Shown in pieces: positions 49,600 to 58,226 of a stretch of DNA of 64,000 nt. How positions within the stretch are numbered: the first letter of the stretch is position 1; each line of letters starts with the position of its first letter. Both the position numbers and the translations under genes were made by a program. Under the pieces are notes generated by a model, which was not told the DNA's origin, made no database searches, and saw only the letters and a list, made by a program, of their open reading frames with translations. Location: assembly GCF_000496835.1 (NCBI RefSeq), contig NZ_KI543237.1, forward strand, positions 1,125,984 through 1,189,983, written 5' to 3'. This DNA comes from Thalassobacillus devorans MSP14 (GTDB lineage: Bacteria > Bacillota > Bacilli > Bacillales > Halobacillaceae).

Positions 49600-50772
49600 T
49601 CAACTCTCCTTGGAATTCCATACTTTCATTCGGGCGGCTGCTTCCTGCAGCCGTTTCGTATCAACCGATAACGAAACCCGGAAATAATCATCTCCTGAGG
49701 GGCCGAAGGCGATTCCAGGTGTGATGATGACTCCTGCTTCTTCCAGCACCTTTTCTGCAAAGCTGGCAGAGGTGAAACCACTTGGCACTGGCGCCCAAAT
49801 AAAAAATGTCCCCCGGGGCTTGGACACCTCAATTCCAAGACTTCGCAACGCATCAAGCATAATCGTCATTCGCTTTTCATAAATAGCGACATTCCTTTTT
49901 ACAGCAGAAAAATCACTGCGAAGTGCAGTCGCTCCAGCTTTTTGAACCGGAAGGAACTGACTGGTGTCGGTATTGCTTTTAACAATCGAGAGACCCTTGA
50001 TAAGCTCTTTATTACCGACGGCATAGCCGATTCGCCAGCCAGTCATATTAAAACTTTTGGATAAGGAACCGAATTCTACTGCTACCTCTTTCGCTCCATC
50101 GCTTTGCAGTATACTTGGTGCCTGATAACCACCGAAGGTCACCGCGCTGTACGCCGCATCATGAAGTAAGGCAAGTTTATGTTTCCTGGCCAAAGAGATT
50201 GCCTGGTCAAATGTTGAATCATCTACGGTGGCTGCTGTCGGGTTGCCCGGGTAGTTCAAGAACATCATGGTGGCAGCATCCCAAGTATCTTCAGCAACCT
50301 TATGGAATGCAGGCTGGTAACCATTATCAGCGTCAAGCGGCAGATAAGCCGGTTTGCCGCCTGCTAAATGGACAGCAGAACGATAAACAGGGTAGCCTGG
50401 ATCCGGAATGAGGGCGGTGTCCCCTGGATTCAATACGGTCATGGCCATATGGGCAATACCTTCCTTTGAACCAATTAACGCCAGTACCTCTGCTTCGGGA
50501 TCCAGCTCGACCTGATAGGTCTTTTTATAAAAATCTGCGACGGCCTGCCGGAATTCCCGGCATCCATTGTAGGAGGAGTAGAGATGGTTTTCCGGTTTCT
50601 GCACCTCGGCAGCCAGTCTGTCGATAATGAAAGAAGGGGTCGGTAAGTCTGGTGCTCCGATACCTAAATCAATCACATCGACTCCTTTGGCTTCTAACTC
50701 CCTTTTCTTTTGTTGGAAGATAGAGAATAAATATGGAGGTAAACTAGTGACACGATCAGCTATTGGCGGCAA
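49600..50772 (-). CDS. class I/II aminotransferase, proposed 2-aminoadipate aminotransferase
   Basis: PLP aminotransferase of fold type I, 390 residues from TTG 50772 behind AAAGGGGAGGATG; an upstream TTG has no ribosome site. DLGIGAPDLPTP (about 35-46) and NYPGNPTAA (about 173-181) are typical, and the PLP Lys is in FGSLSKSFNMTGWRIGYAVG (about Lys239). It resembles LL-diaminopimelate or broad-range amino acid aminotransferases. First gene of the lysine operon; conversion of 2-aminoadipate to 2-oxoadipate fits. Divergent from the sleB-like gene across about 170 bases. Confidence 0.78.
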   Translation of the reverse strand: MPPIADRVTSLPPYLFSIFQQKKRELEAKGVDVIDLGIGAPDLPTPSFIIDRLAAEVQKPENHLYSSYNGCREFRQAVADFYKKTYQVELDPEAEVLALIGSKEGIAHMAMTVLNPGDTALIPDPGYPVYRSAVHLAGGKPAYLPLDADNGYQPAFHKVAEDTWDAATMMFLNYPGNPTAATVDDSTFDQAISLARKHKLALLHDAAYSAVTFGGYQAPSILQSDGAKEVAVEFGSLSKSFNMTGWRIGYAVGNKELIKGLSIVKSNTDTSQFLPVQKAGATALRSDFSAVKRNVAIYEKRMTIMLDALRSLGIEVSKPRGTFFIWAPVPSGFTSASFAEKVLEEAGVIITPGIAFGPSGDDYFRVSLSVDTKRLQEAAARMKVWNSKES

Positions 50773-50941
50773 ATCATCCTCCCCTTTGACAATCAAATAT
50801 AGTTCATTATATGAGGGGGGATGTCCTATTTATGTTTGAATCTGGGAGATCGTTGGATGGAAAAAGAGGAAACATTTATATAATGAAGGAAAGGGTTGAG
50901 CGTGTTAGATTGAAGTGGATGAAATTCAAGGAGGTTTTGAT

Positions 50942-51523
50942 ATGAATATCAGGAAAATTATCGTTTCATCTCTGACAGTCATTATGGCTTTGACAACTGC
51001 AACTTCTGCCTATGCAGCGGGCGGGCAAGTTCATACTGTCAAAAATGACGAGTCTCTATATAAAATTGGACAGAAATATGGCGCTTCCGTCATTGATATC
51101 AAACAGGCAAATGATAAAAATAATAACAACATCCATCCAGGGGAGCAGCTGACTATTCCTGTTACTGCTACAGAAGCTGAAAAAGATGTGCTTGCCAGAC
51201 TGGTAGAAGCTGAGGCAAAAGGGGAATCTTATGAAGGGAAAGTAGCAGTAGCTGCTGTTGTCCTTAACCGTGTGGACAGCAATAAGTTCCCTGACAGCAT
51301 CAAAGAGGTTATCTATGATGGCTATCAGTTCTCACCTGTTTTGAACGGTACCATCAACCAGCCGGCAAGTGAAGAATCAAAGCAGGCAGTCAATGAAGCT
51401 ATCGCACATCATGGGCTCGGTAAAGGTTCCTTGTACTTTTTCAATCCAGACAAGGCTGATAATGCTTTCTTAAATCAACAAGAAGTGACTACCATTATCG
51501 GAAATCACGTATTCGCCCGCTAA
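50942..51523 (+). CDS. SleB-type cell wall hydrolase with LysM domain
   Basis: 193-residue secreted protein from ATG 50942 behind CAAGGAGG. Signal peptide ends near TSAYA (about 27); one LysM domain follows (VHTVKNDESLYKIGQKYG, about 30-47, ending HPGEQLTIPV); the SleB/CwlJ hydrolase domain fills about 78-193, with LARLVEAEAKGESYEGKVAV carrying the catalytic Glu. Spore-cortex-lytic family, but vegetative YkvT-like roles are also known. Single gene with its own terminator. Confidence 0.88.
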   Translation: MNIRKIIVSSLTVIMALTTATSAYAAGGQVHTVKNDESLYKIGQKYGASVIDIKQANDKNNNNIHPGEQLTIPVTATEAEKDVLARLVEAEAKGESYEGKVAVAAVVLNRVDSNKFPDSIKEVIYDGYQFSPVLNGTINQPASEESKQAVNEAIAHHGLGKGSLYFFNPDKADNAFLNQQEVTTIIGNHVFAR

Positions 51524-51529
51524 TATGGA

Positions 51530-51569
51530 AAAAAAGCTATCGCATCCAGGATGCGATAGCTTTTTTAAA
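51530..51569. terminator. bidirectional terminator between sleB-like gene and ferredoxin gene
   Basis: Stem AAAGCTATCGCATCC with a perfect complement and 2-base loop; TTTTTTAA on the plus side and TTTTTTCC on the minus side. It serves the two convergent genes. Confidence 0.9.
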
Positions 51570-51578
51570 TGATAGAAA

Positions 51579-51839
51579 CTATTTTAAGGGCACAGTCTGG
51601 CAGGATAAGCGGTAGCCGTGCGCTAATTCCGTTTCGATTTGCTCGTATTCTTTTGGAGTCGGCTTATTCACGATCTCCTGTCCACTAAGGAGTTCCACCT
51701 TGCAGCGCGTACAGTTCCCTTTTTGACATTTATAATCCAGAGGAATTTGTTGTTCAAACGCTGTGGCTAACAGTGATTTTCCTTTGACTGGTTCAATCGA
51801 ATAAGCTTCTCCATTTTGTTTAACTTGAATTGTTTCCAT
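51579..51839 (-). CDS. 2Fe-2S ferredoxin, plant type
   Basis: 86-residue electron carrier. Cysteines 38, 43, 46 and 80 (CQKGNCTRC and LSCQT) form the [2Fe-2S] ligand set with plant-type spacing C-X4-C-X2-C-X33-C. No signal or membrane segment. ATG 51839 follows AGGGGAGAAG. Partner reductase or oxygenase not in the window. The 240 bases upstream, before the spoVA-type operon, are AT-rich with no clear SigA promoter. Confidence 0.9.
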   Translation of the reverse strand: METIQVKQNGEAYSIEPVKGKSLLATAFEQQIPLDYKCQKGNCTRCKVELLSGQEIVNKPTPKEYEQIETELAHGYRLSCQTVPLK

Positions 51840-52081
51840 GATGTCTTCTCCCCTTTGTCTTATGTCCAGAGTTTAAAAATTCCTAATGCTTATTGTATGG
51901 TTTCCTGTCTTTCGACACAAGTTTCCGTTTAAGTTATTTCCTCAGCACTCCCGGCAATTAATCATCTTCAGTTAATCAGATTCTTTTCATTCTTCCTTCA
52001 TAATTAAGAAAAAATAGGTAAACATAATTGTTACATTCACGTAAAAAATAACCTTTGTAAAAAAGGTAAGGAGCGAGAAAA

Positions 52082-52288
52082 ATGACAGTAATCAACGATG
52101 TAAAACAAACAGTTGCCGGGTTGAAAAGTGCACAGGCGAACTTTGAAACATTCGCGCTTGGCACAGAGAACCAGCAGGCAAAACAACTTTATCAGCAGGC
52201 AGCTCAACAAACACAGGCAATCATCGACAGTGTCGAACCTCGTGTCACAGAAATTGAGCAGGAAGAACCTCAATACAAACAGCAATAA
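52082..52288 (+). CDS. DUF1657 protein, first gene of spoVA2-type operon
   Basis: 68-residue helical protein, MTVINDVKQTVAGLKSAQAN at the start, with FETFALGTENQQAKQLY, the DUF1657 signature; ends with an acidic EQEEPQYKQQ. Related to a second copy at 54664 and to the C-terminal module of the 2Duf gene. ATG 52082 has AAGGAGCGAG ahead. Expected to be made in the forespore; no clean SigG promoter could be assigned. Confidence 0.88.
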   Translation: MTVINDVKQTVAGLKSAQANFETFALGTENQQAKQLYQQAAQQTQAIIDSVEPRVTEIEQEEPQYKQQ

Positions 52289-52291
52289 CAG

Positions 52292-52328
52292 GCAGAATGA
52301 GGTTAGCGGAGGGCTAACCTTATTCTGC
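52292..52328 (+). repeat. hairpin between DUF1657 gene and yhcN-like gene
   Basis: Arms GCAGAATGAGGTTAGC and GCTAACCTTATTCTGC (one wobble) around a five-base loop, with no T tract. It may protect or attenuate the transcript inside the operon. Confidence 0.6.
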
Positions 52329-52360
52329 AAACAACCGTTTTTTGAGGTGGTGAAAGGGCT

Positions 52361-52807
52361 ATGAAAAAATTACTTGCTGTATTACTTATTACTACATTTA
52401 TTACCGGCTGTCAGGCTGGCGGTAATGGTCAGGGAAAAAATATCGAAAAGCCTATGCAGATGTCTAATAAAGCTGCATTAAATCAGCATATTTCTGAGCA
52501 GGCAGACCAGGCGTTGAGAAACGAGAACAATTTGACGGATGTTCAGGCAGTCAATGATGATAAGCAATTACTCATCGCTGCACAGGTGCCCCATAATGAA
52601 CGCTTTCAAATGAAAAAAATAGAGAAAAAGCTGACCAATCAGGCAAAAGAGCAGTTTTCCGATTATACTATTACGTTATCCCTCGATAAAAAAATCCATC
52701 TGGAAGTGATGAAGCTAAAAAAACGGATTGCAGAAGGGAAAGTCGACAAGAAAAAATTGTCGATGGAGATAGACAGCCTAATTAAGCTCTCCAAAGAAAA
52801 AACTTAA
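52361..52807 (+). CDS. YhcN/YlaJ family sporulation lipoprotein
   Basis: 148-residue lipoprotein: signal MKKLLAVLLITTFITGC with lipid Cys17, then the YhcN/YlaJ domain, in which HISEQADQALRNENNLTDVQ and the later DDKQLLIAAQVP are typical. The C-terminal 40 residues are Lys-rich. Homologues are found in the spore inner membrane. Second gene of the spoVA2-type operon, 13 bases before spoVAC. Confidence 0.88.
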   Translation: MKKLLAVLLITTFITGCQAGGNGQGKNIEKPMQMSNKAALNQHISEQADQALRNENNLTDVQAVNDDKQLLIAAQVPHNERFQMKKIEKKLTNQAKEQFSDYTITLSLDKKIHLEVMKLKKRIAEGKVDKKKLSMEIDSLIKLSKEKT

Positions 52808-52820
52808 AGTAGGTGGCAGC

Positions 52821-53300
52821 ATGTCCAACAAGAAGAAAAAGAATCTTACTCCTGCTCAACAAGAATATCAAAAATTTCAAGCACAGCGTGAAGTTAAAAG
52901 GCCTGTAGTTAAAAACTGTATCAAGGCTTTTTTTGTCGGGGGATTGATTTGTTTGATTGGACAGTTCATCCAGACTTTTTTTATCTATAATTTTGATTTC
53001 ACGGAGCAGACGGCAGGGAACCCTACAGTAGCTGTTATGGTCTTCATCGCTATGCTGTTGACAGGTTTTGGAGTATATGACCGTTTAGCGCAATTCGGGG
53101 GTGCTGGTACAGCTGTTCCGGTCACAGGATTTGGGAATGCGGTCATCTCAGCGGCTATTGAGCATCGAAGTGAAGGGCTCATTTTGGGAGTAGGCGGTAA
53201 CATGTTCAAATTAGCGGGCTCTGTTATTATGTCGGGGGTATTCGCTGCCTTTATCATCGCCTTGATTAAAACCCTGCTAATCCAGTGGGGGGCTTTGTGA
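52821..53300 (+). CDS. spoVAC: stage V sporulation protein AC
   Basis: 159-residue membrane protein with about four helices, part of the channel that moves dipicolinic acid across the spore inner membrane. VKNCIKAFFVGGLICLIGQ (about 31-49) and GFGVYDRLAQFGGAGTAVPV then TGFGNAVISAAIEH are family hallmarks. Its stop and the spoVAD start share one base (TGATG). Confidence 0.95.
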   Translation: MSNKKKKNLTPAQQEYQKFQAQREVKRPVVKNCIKAFFVGGLICLIGQFIQTFFIYNFDFTEQTAGNPTVAVMVFIAMLLTGFGVYDRLAQFGGAGTAVPVTGFGNAVISAAIEHRSEGLILGVGGNMFKLAGSVIMSGVFAAFIIALIKTLLIQWGAL

Positions 53301-54304
53301 TGCGTACTTGGGAGTTTGAAAAACGGCCGGTGATCGTAGCAACCGGTACTGTCGGCGGTCCTTTTGAAGCAAACGGGAATCTGGCAGATGATTTTGATCT
53401 ATTGCATGGTGATCTGTGGCTGAATGAAGATACCTATGAAAAAGCACATAAAGTGCTGTTTGAGGAAGCGTCATTGAGAGCAGCAGAAAAGGCCGGGATC
53501 AGCAAGGAGCAGGTCGACTTTTTCATTGGAGGGGATTTGATCAATCAGATTACCCCGACAAGTTTCACAGCAAAAACAATTGGTGCAGGTTATTTTGGTT
53601 TGTTCGGCGCCTGTTCAACTTCCATGGAAGGACTTGCATTAAGTGCTTTCATTATCAATAATGGCGGGGCGAAATGCATTGTTACCGGTTCCGCCAGTCA
53701 TAATGCTGCTGTTGAAAAACAATTTCGCTATCCAACAGAATACGGGGCGCAAAAACCGCCGACTTCCCAATGGACGGTGACAGGAGCGGGGGTCTCGGTA
53801 GTAATGGCTCAGGGGGAAGGTCCCGTGGTCACTTCCGCTACCATAGGGAAAGTTGTCGATATGGGTCTGACCGATCCGATGAATATGGGAGGAGCAATGG
53901 CTCCTGCAGCTGTTGATACGATAGAAACCCATTTCCGTGACCGTAACATCGATTCCTCCTATTACGATTTAATTGCCACAGGCGATCTCGGACATATCGG
54001 CCGTGAAACAGCCTTTGACTTGATGAAAAAACACGGAACAGATATTCCGGAGGAAAAATTTCAGGATTGCGGGCTGATGATTTACAAGGAGGAACAGCCA
54101 GTGCTGGCAGGAGCAAGCGGGGCAGGGTGCTCCGCTGTCGTTACCTATGGGCATCTATTGAACCGGATGAAAAGAGGGGAATTGAAGCGGATTCTGGTAG
54201 TGGCTACCGGTGCCCTGTTATCTCCGCTTACCTTTCAACAAGGCGAAACCATACCATGTATTGCCCATGCAGTTTCGATTGAATATGGGGGTGGGAAGTC
54301 ATGA
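53300..54304 (+). CDS. spoVAD: stage V sporulation protein AD
   Basis: 334-residue soluble protein with a thiolase-like fold that binds dipicolinic acid. Start ATG 53300 ([20 protein letters not shown]), coupled to spo[23 protein letters not shown] (about 106-125) and [17 protein letters not shown] near 270 are the family landmarks. Its stop overlaps the spoVAE start in an ATGA. Confidence 0.95.
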   Translation: MRTWEFEKRPVIVATGTVGGPFEANGNLADDFDLLHGDLWLNEDTYEKAHKVLFEEASLRAAEKAGISKEQVDFFIGGDLINQITPTSFTAKTIGAGYFGLFGACSTSMEGLALSAFIINNGGAKCIVTGSASHNAAVEKQFRYPTEYGAQKPPTSQWTVTGAGVSVVMAQGEGPVVTSATIGKVVDMGLTDPMNMGGAMAPAAVDTIETHFRDRNIDSSYYDLIATGDLGHIGRETAFDLMKKHGTDIPEEKFQDCGLMIYKEEQPVLAGASGAGCSAVVTYGHLLNRMKRGELKRILVVATGALLSPLTFQQGETIPCIAHAVSIEYGGGKS

Positions 54305-54651
54305 TTTTTTTCTGGGCGTTTGTAGTGGGAGGAATTGTCTGTGTGATCGGTCAAATTATGTTCGATGTTTTCAAACTCACCCCTGCTCATACGTTAAGTA
54401 CATTAGTGGTAGCGGGAGCTATTTTGGATGGGTTTGGTTTATACGAGCCATTGATTGATTTTGCCGGAGCAGGGGCGACCATCCCAATCACAAGCTTTGG
54501 AAACGCCCTGGTTCATGGAGCGATGGAAGAAGCGCAACAACATGGGCTTGTTGGAGTAGTGACGGGAATGTTTGAGGTGACGAGTGCCGGTATTTCGGCT
54601 GCCATTATTTTCGGCACCCTGGCAGCCCTCATTTTCAAGCCAAAAGGATAA
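54301..54651 (+). CDS. spoVAE: stage V sporulation protein AE (SpoVAEb)
   Basis: 116-residue membrane protein with three to four helices, related to Spo[23 protein letters not shown] (about 3-22) and [20 protein letters not shown] (about 58-77) define the family. Coupled to spoVAD by ATGA. This is the 'b' form present in both chromosomal and mobile spoVA2 operons. Confidence 0.94.
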   Translation: MIFFWAFVVGGIVCVIGQIMFDVFKLTPAHTLSTLVVAGAILDGFGLYEPLIDFAGAGATIPITSFGNALVHGAMEEAQQHGLVGVVTGMFEVTSAGISAAIIFGTLAALIFKPKG

Positions 54652-54663
54652 GGAGCAGCTGAT

Positions 54664-54870
54664 ATGACAGTAGGTGCAGATATCAAACAATGTCTTGCCA
54701 CAATCAAAAGTATCGAAGCGGGGTTATCTTCGCTTGCCATCCATACGAACGCAGAAGATGAGCAACGGCTCTACCATCGACAAATGATGGTCATCGAAGA
54801 AATCAAGCAGGATTTGATGAAGCGGATTGGCGAAGTAGAACGGGAAGAAGAGCAGTATAAGGGGTTTTAA
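54664..54870 (+). CDS. DUF1657 protein, second copy
   Basis: 68 residues, MTVGADIKQCLATIKSIEAG at the start, then LSSLAIHTNAEDEQRLYHRQ, parallel to the first copy. Ends EREEEQYKGF like the other's EQEEPQYKQQ. The two are paralogues with limited identity. It lies 12 bases after spoVAE and 19 before the 2Duf gene. Confidence 0.88.
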   Translation: MTVGADIKQCLATIKSIEAGLSSLAIHTNAEDEQRLYHRQMMVIEEIKQDLMKRIGEVEREEEQYKGF

Positions 54871-54889
54871 ACCCAAGGAGTGATGTAAC

Positions 54890-55750
54890 GTGCCAGGATG
54901 GTTGGAAGTGGTAGTAAGGGGTGTGTTATTTCTCTTTGTGCTTTTTCTGACAACGAAGATACTAGGAAAGAAACAGTTATCAGAGCTTTCATTTTTTGAA
55001 TACGTTTCAGGCATCACCATCGGTAGTATTGCAGCGGAAGTCATGATGGGACTGGAAAATAACATATGGCATGGGATCATTGGAGTCGCTATTTTCGCGG
55101 TTCTTCCATTTCTGGTTGAAATCCTCTCCCTCCACAGTAAAACTATCCGAGATGTAGTCGAAGGAAAAGGAACCGTACTGATCAAAGATGGCAAGATCCT
55201 CGAAGATAATTTAAAGAAAGAGAAGTACACGACGGATGAACTTTTACAGTTGTTAAGGGGAAGAGACGTTTTTAAAGTGGATGAAGTGGAATATGCAGTT
55301 CTCGAAGCAGATGGCAAATTAAGCGTCCTGCTGAAGAAGGACAATCGACCGCTGACCAGAAAGGATTTAGATTTACCCAGTATTAATGAAAAAGAGCCCC
55401 ACACCATCATTATGGATGGGGAGATTTTTGATGAAAAACTCGCTTCTTCCGGGAAAAGTCGGGGGTGGTTGAAAATGGAATTAGCGAAACAGAACGTTAC
55501 CATTGAGAATGTATTTCTCGGACAGGTAGACTCCTCTGGTCAGCTGACCATTGATTTGTATGACGATAAAATAGAAGTGCCAAAGCCGCAGGATAAGCTG
55601 TTGATCCTGGCTAATATGAAAAAATGCCAGGCGGACCTGGAACTGTTTGCATTAGCTACCGAATCGGAACAAGCGAAGCGTCTATATGCTGAAAATGCCA
55701 AAAGACTTCAGGAATCCATGGATGTCCTCTCCCCTCATTTAAAAGGGTAG
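54890..55750 (+). CDS. 2Duf protein: DUF421 membrane protein fused to DUF1657
   Basis: 286 residues from GTG 54890 behind CAAGGAGTGATG. The N-terminus has two to three membrane segments (about 5-25, 38-55, 60-80) and KILGKKQLSELSFFEYVSGI, the DUF421 (YetF/YcaP) mark; a soluble domain follows (about 85-225, with KGTVLIKDGKI and HTIIMDGEI); the last 50 residues (ANMKKCQADLELFALATESE onward) form a DUF1657 module. Proteins of this make-up raise wet-heat resistance of spores in strains carrying spoVA2mob. Last gene of that set here. Confidence 0.9.
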   Translation: MPGWLEVVVRGVLFLFVLFLTTKILGKKQLSELSFFEYVSGITIGSIAAEVMMGLENNIWHGIIGVAIFAVLPFLVEILSLHSKTIRDVVEGKGTVLIKDGKILEDNLKKEKYTTDELLQLLRGRDVFKVDEVEYAVLEADGKLSVLLKKDNRPLTRKDLDLPSINEKEPHTIIMDGEIFDEKLASSGKSRGWLKMELAKQNVTIENVFLGQVDSSGQLTIDLYDDKIEVPKPQDKLLILANMKKCQADLELFALATESEQAKRLYAENAKRLQESMDVLSPHLKG

Positions 55751-55816
55751 GGAGACGTCATAAACCACAGCTAATAGGATAAGCTAAGCAAAACAGAAGT
55801 AAAGGAGTTGTTGCCA

Positions 55817-56815
55817 TTGCCAGCCGTAAAGCTTACTGCGAGTGAAATTGGAATGCTATGGACGCAATATGTCCAAAACACCATGACTATACAAATGTTA
55901 CGCTATTTTCGTGAAACTGTTGAAGATGAAGAAATTAAATCCGTTGTCAAATATGCAGAAGATTTCTCTTCTGGTGTAATTGAAGATATGAAAGCCATCT
56001 TTAAAGAAGAAGAGCTATTGATTCCTGATGGATTTAACGAAAAGGATGTCAATATGGAGGCTCCCAAATTGTTTACTGACGCCTTCATTTTAATATTCCT
56101 GGGTAATATGGGAAAATCAGGTATGCTTGCATATGGTGCTTCCTTAAGTGCATCGTCGCGGGAAGATGTCCGTCAGTTTTTTACCAGATGTGTTACCGAA
56201 ACGACAGAGCTGTTCAACCGGGCGGCAGATGTTGGTCTGGAAAAAGGGGTCTACGTGCGGCCTCCTCAAATCGATGTTCAGAAAGAAATCGAATATGTGG
56301 AAGGGAAAAAATATTTGAGTCCATTTAACAAACGTTCGCTCAATACCATAGAAATCAGTCATTTATTCGAAAATATAAAAACCAACGTGCTTGGTGAAGC
56401 GATATGTGCCGCTTTTGCCCAGACGACGACCTCGAAAGAAATCGTAGCTTATATGAAAAAAGGTGAGAATATTTCCTCCAAACATATCCAGACTTTTTCT
56501 CATATATTAGATGCTTCGGAAATTCACCCGCCGATGGGATCGAACAGCTTGATCACCAATTCTACTACACAGACATTTTCTGATCGCTTGATCGTCTTTT
56601 TGATGAGCGTACTCAGTACGACCGGTCAGGGGAATTACTCAGCTGCCTCTACGGCAAGTATGCGTTATGATTTAGTACTTACCTATCAACGACTCTCGGT
56701 GGAAGTGGCTTTATATGCAAAAGACGGTTTAGACTTGATGATCAAACATGGATGGTTAGAAGAACCCCCCCAAGCGCCCGATCGAAATGAACTAGTCACG
56801 CATTCTTCAAGCTGA
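55817..56815 (+). CDS. DUF3231 family protein
   Basis: About 332 residues made of two related four-helix units (about 1-160 and 165-320), each with a segment such as FFTRCVTETTELFNRAADVG (first) and LVLTYQRLSVEVALYAKDGL (second). Resembles a ferritin-like bundle by eye, but function is unknown. Three TTG codons could start it; the one at 55817 has the best distance from AAAGGAG. DUF3231 genes are frequent beside spore genes, so a sporulation role is possible. Confidence 0.8.
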   Translation: MPAVKLTASEIGMLWTQYVQNTMTIQMLRYFRETVEDEEIKSVVKYAEDFSSGVIEDMKAIFKEEELLIPDGFNEKDVNMEAPKLFTDAFILIFLGNMGKSGMLAYGASLSASSREDVRQFFTRCVTETTELFNRAADVGLEKGVYVRPPQIDVQKEIEYVEGKKYLSPFNKRSLNTIEISHLFENIKTNVLGEAICAAFAQTTTSKEIVAYMKKGENISSKHIQTFSHILDASEIHPPMGSNSLITNSTTQTFSDRLIVFLMSVLSTTGQGNYSAASTASMRYDLVLTYQRLSVEVALYAKDGLDLMIKHGWLEEPPQAPDRNELVTHSSS

Positions 56816-56823
56816 CGGGGTCT

Positions 56824-57300
56824 ATGATGAGACATTCGCCGCTGGAAGTCTTGCTATGGAGTATCGCTTTTCCGGGATTTGGGCAATTGCTGAACCGTCA
56901 GCTTGTAAAAGGAATTTTTTTTATTGTGTTAGAGGTCATCGTCAATTTGTATAGTAAGTTCAACACAGCTATAATCTACAGCTTCCTTGGCGAAATTGAT
57001 AAAGCGATTGAAGTTGCGAATTTTCAATGGCTGATGTTTTATCCTTGTCTTTACCTGTTCACCATCTGGGATGCCTACAAAGATGCCCATGTTGCCGAAC
57101 CACCGAAGCTTTCTTTCTTGCCATTCGTGTTTTCTGCCTATTTTGTAACGGTAGGGCTGATCTGTTCGACTAAAGTAAAGCTGTTCGGCATTTTATTCGG
57201 CCCTGTCTGGCTGCCGATGCTGTTTGTCATTCCAGGGCTCGTGATAGGTTTTTTATTACGGGCGATTCTGCTTCGCGTCATGGCCGCCAACAGCAGCTAG
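56824..57300 (+). CDS. hypothetical membrane protein, TM2-like start
   Basis: 158 residues with four to five hydrophobic segments. Begins MMRHSPLEVLLWSIAFPGFG followed by QLLNRQLVKGIFFIVLE, a pattern (PG-GQ-N-Q--KG) shared by many small Firmicute membrane proteins of unknown role. Start is at 56824 or the next codon; the ribosome site ACGGGGT is weak. The gap to the DUF3231 stop is 8 bases, so they are likely co-transcribed. Confidence 0.7.
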   Translation: MMRHSPLEVLLWSIAFPGFGQLLNRQLVKGIFFIVLEVIVNLYSKFNTAIIYSFLGEIDKAIEVANFQWLMFYPCLYLFTIWDAYKDAHVAEPPKLSFLPFVFSAYFVTVGLICSTKVKLFGILFGPVWLPMLFVIPGLVIGFLLRAILLRVMAANSS

Positions 57301-57374
57301 GTGGTAACCTATCCATCAATTGCTAATCCTCCATCATCTTATTCCTTGTATAATAAGGAAAGGAGGTGGAGGCC

Positions 57375-58178
57375 ATGATTTGGTTCGCATTATTATTGCC
57401 ACTGCTTTTGGCTGGCGGTTATATGGCATATAAAAACACACAGGAAGTACAAATTAATAAAGTAAAAGTAAAATCAGACAGCACAGCTGTTCCTCTTCAT
57501 ATATTGCATATATCTGACCTTCATTTAGAAAATATATCCATCAACCCCGCTCAACTCTATGAAAAACTGAAACAACAACCTTACGATATGATTGCCTTGA
57601 CTGGTGATTTTCTTGATCGGAAATGGACCATCCCAAAGCTCGCCCCGTATCTGGAAGTTCTAAACGAGTTGAAGCCGAAGCACGGTATCTACGCGGTGTT
57701 CGGCAATCATGATTATGTGTTGCGCCCGCATAATTTCAAGCGGTTGAAACAGACCCTCGAAGATTATCAGTGCAAAGTATTGCAGAATGCCAACGAATCC
57801 ATTTTGATAAAAGGACGTAAAATCAACATCATTGGCATCGATAACTATAGTACGGGCCACAGTGACTTGAAAACTTCCTATAATGGCATTGATAACGGAT
57901 ATAACCTTGTTTTGACACATGACCCGAATGTCGTACTGGAAATGGACGACTATCATTTTGATTATTTATTATCCGGTCATTTCCACGGCGGTCAGATTCT
58001 ATATCCAAAAGCTTATCATCTGGTGAAAATGGGGAAGCTTCCACGGATGAACATGATCAAAGGCCTTCATAAACATAATGGAAGATCCTTTTATATTAGT
58101 GAAGGCCTTGGACAGACAGGTCTGAATATCCGGGTGGGAAGCCGTCCCGAAGTCACGATGCATCAAATAGCAGAATAG
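57375..58178 (+). CDS. membrane-anchored metallophosphoesterase (YkuE-like)
   Basis: 267 residues, one N-terminal membrane helix (about 2-18), then a calcineurin-like phosphoesterase. Metal ligands are visible in order: HISDLHLE, TGDFLDR, FGNHDYV, THDP and SGHFHGGQ. ATG 57375 follows GGAGGTGGAGG. Homologues act on lipid or wall-linked phosphates or phosphodiesters; the substrate here is unknown. Confidence 0.88.
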   Translation: MIWFALLLPLLLAGGYMAYKNTQEVQINKVKVKSDSTAVPLHILHISDLHLENISINPAQLYEKLKQQPYDMIALTGDFLDRKWTIPKLAPYLEVLNELKPKHGIYAVFGNHDYVLRPHNFKRLKQTLEDYQCKVLQNANESILIKGRKINIIGIDNYSTGHSDLKTSYNGIDNGYNLVLTHDPNVVLEMDDYHFDYLLSGHFHGGQILYPKAYHLVKMGKLPRMNMIKGLHKHNGRSFYISEGLGQTGLNIRVGSRPEVTMHQIAE

Positions 58179-58190
58179 TCGCTTAAAAAA

Positions 58191-58226
58191 AAGAGCTGAG
58201 GATAATTAATGCCTTAGCTCTTTTCA
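58191..58226. terminator. bidirectional terminator, phosphoesterase/ykoP
   Basis: Stem GAGCTGAGG/CCTTAGCTC (one wobble), TTTTCATT on the plus side and TTTTTTTTTAAG on the minus side. It overlaps the last codon of ykoP, so it can end both convergent transcripts. Confidence 0.75.

Noticed and set aside
51840..52081. SigG promoter for the spoVA2-type operon
   Set aside because: Several AT-rich near matches exist, but none has both boxes at correct spacing, so no site is listed.
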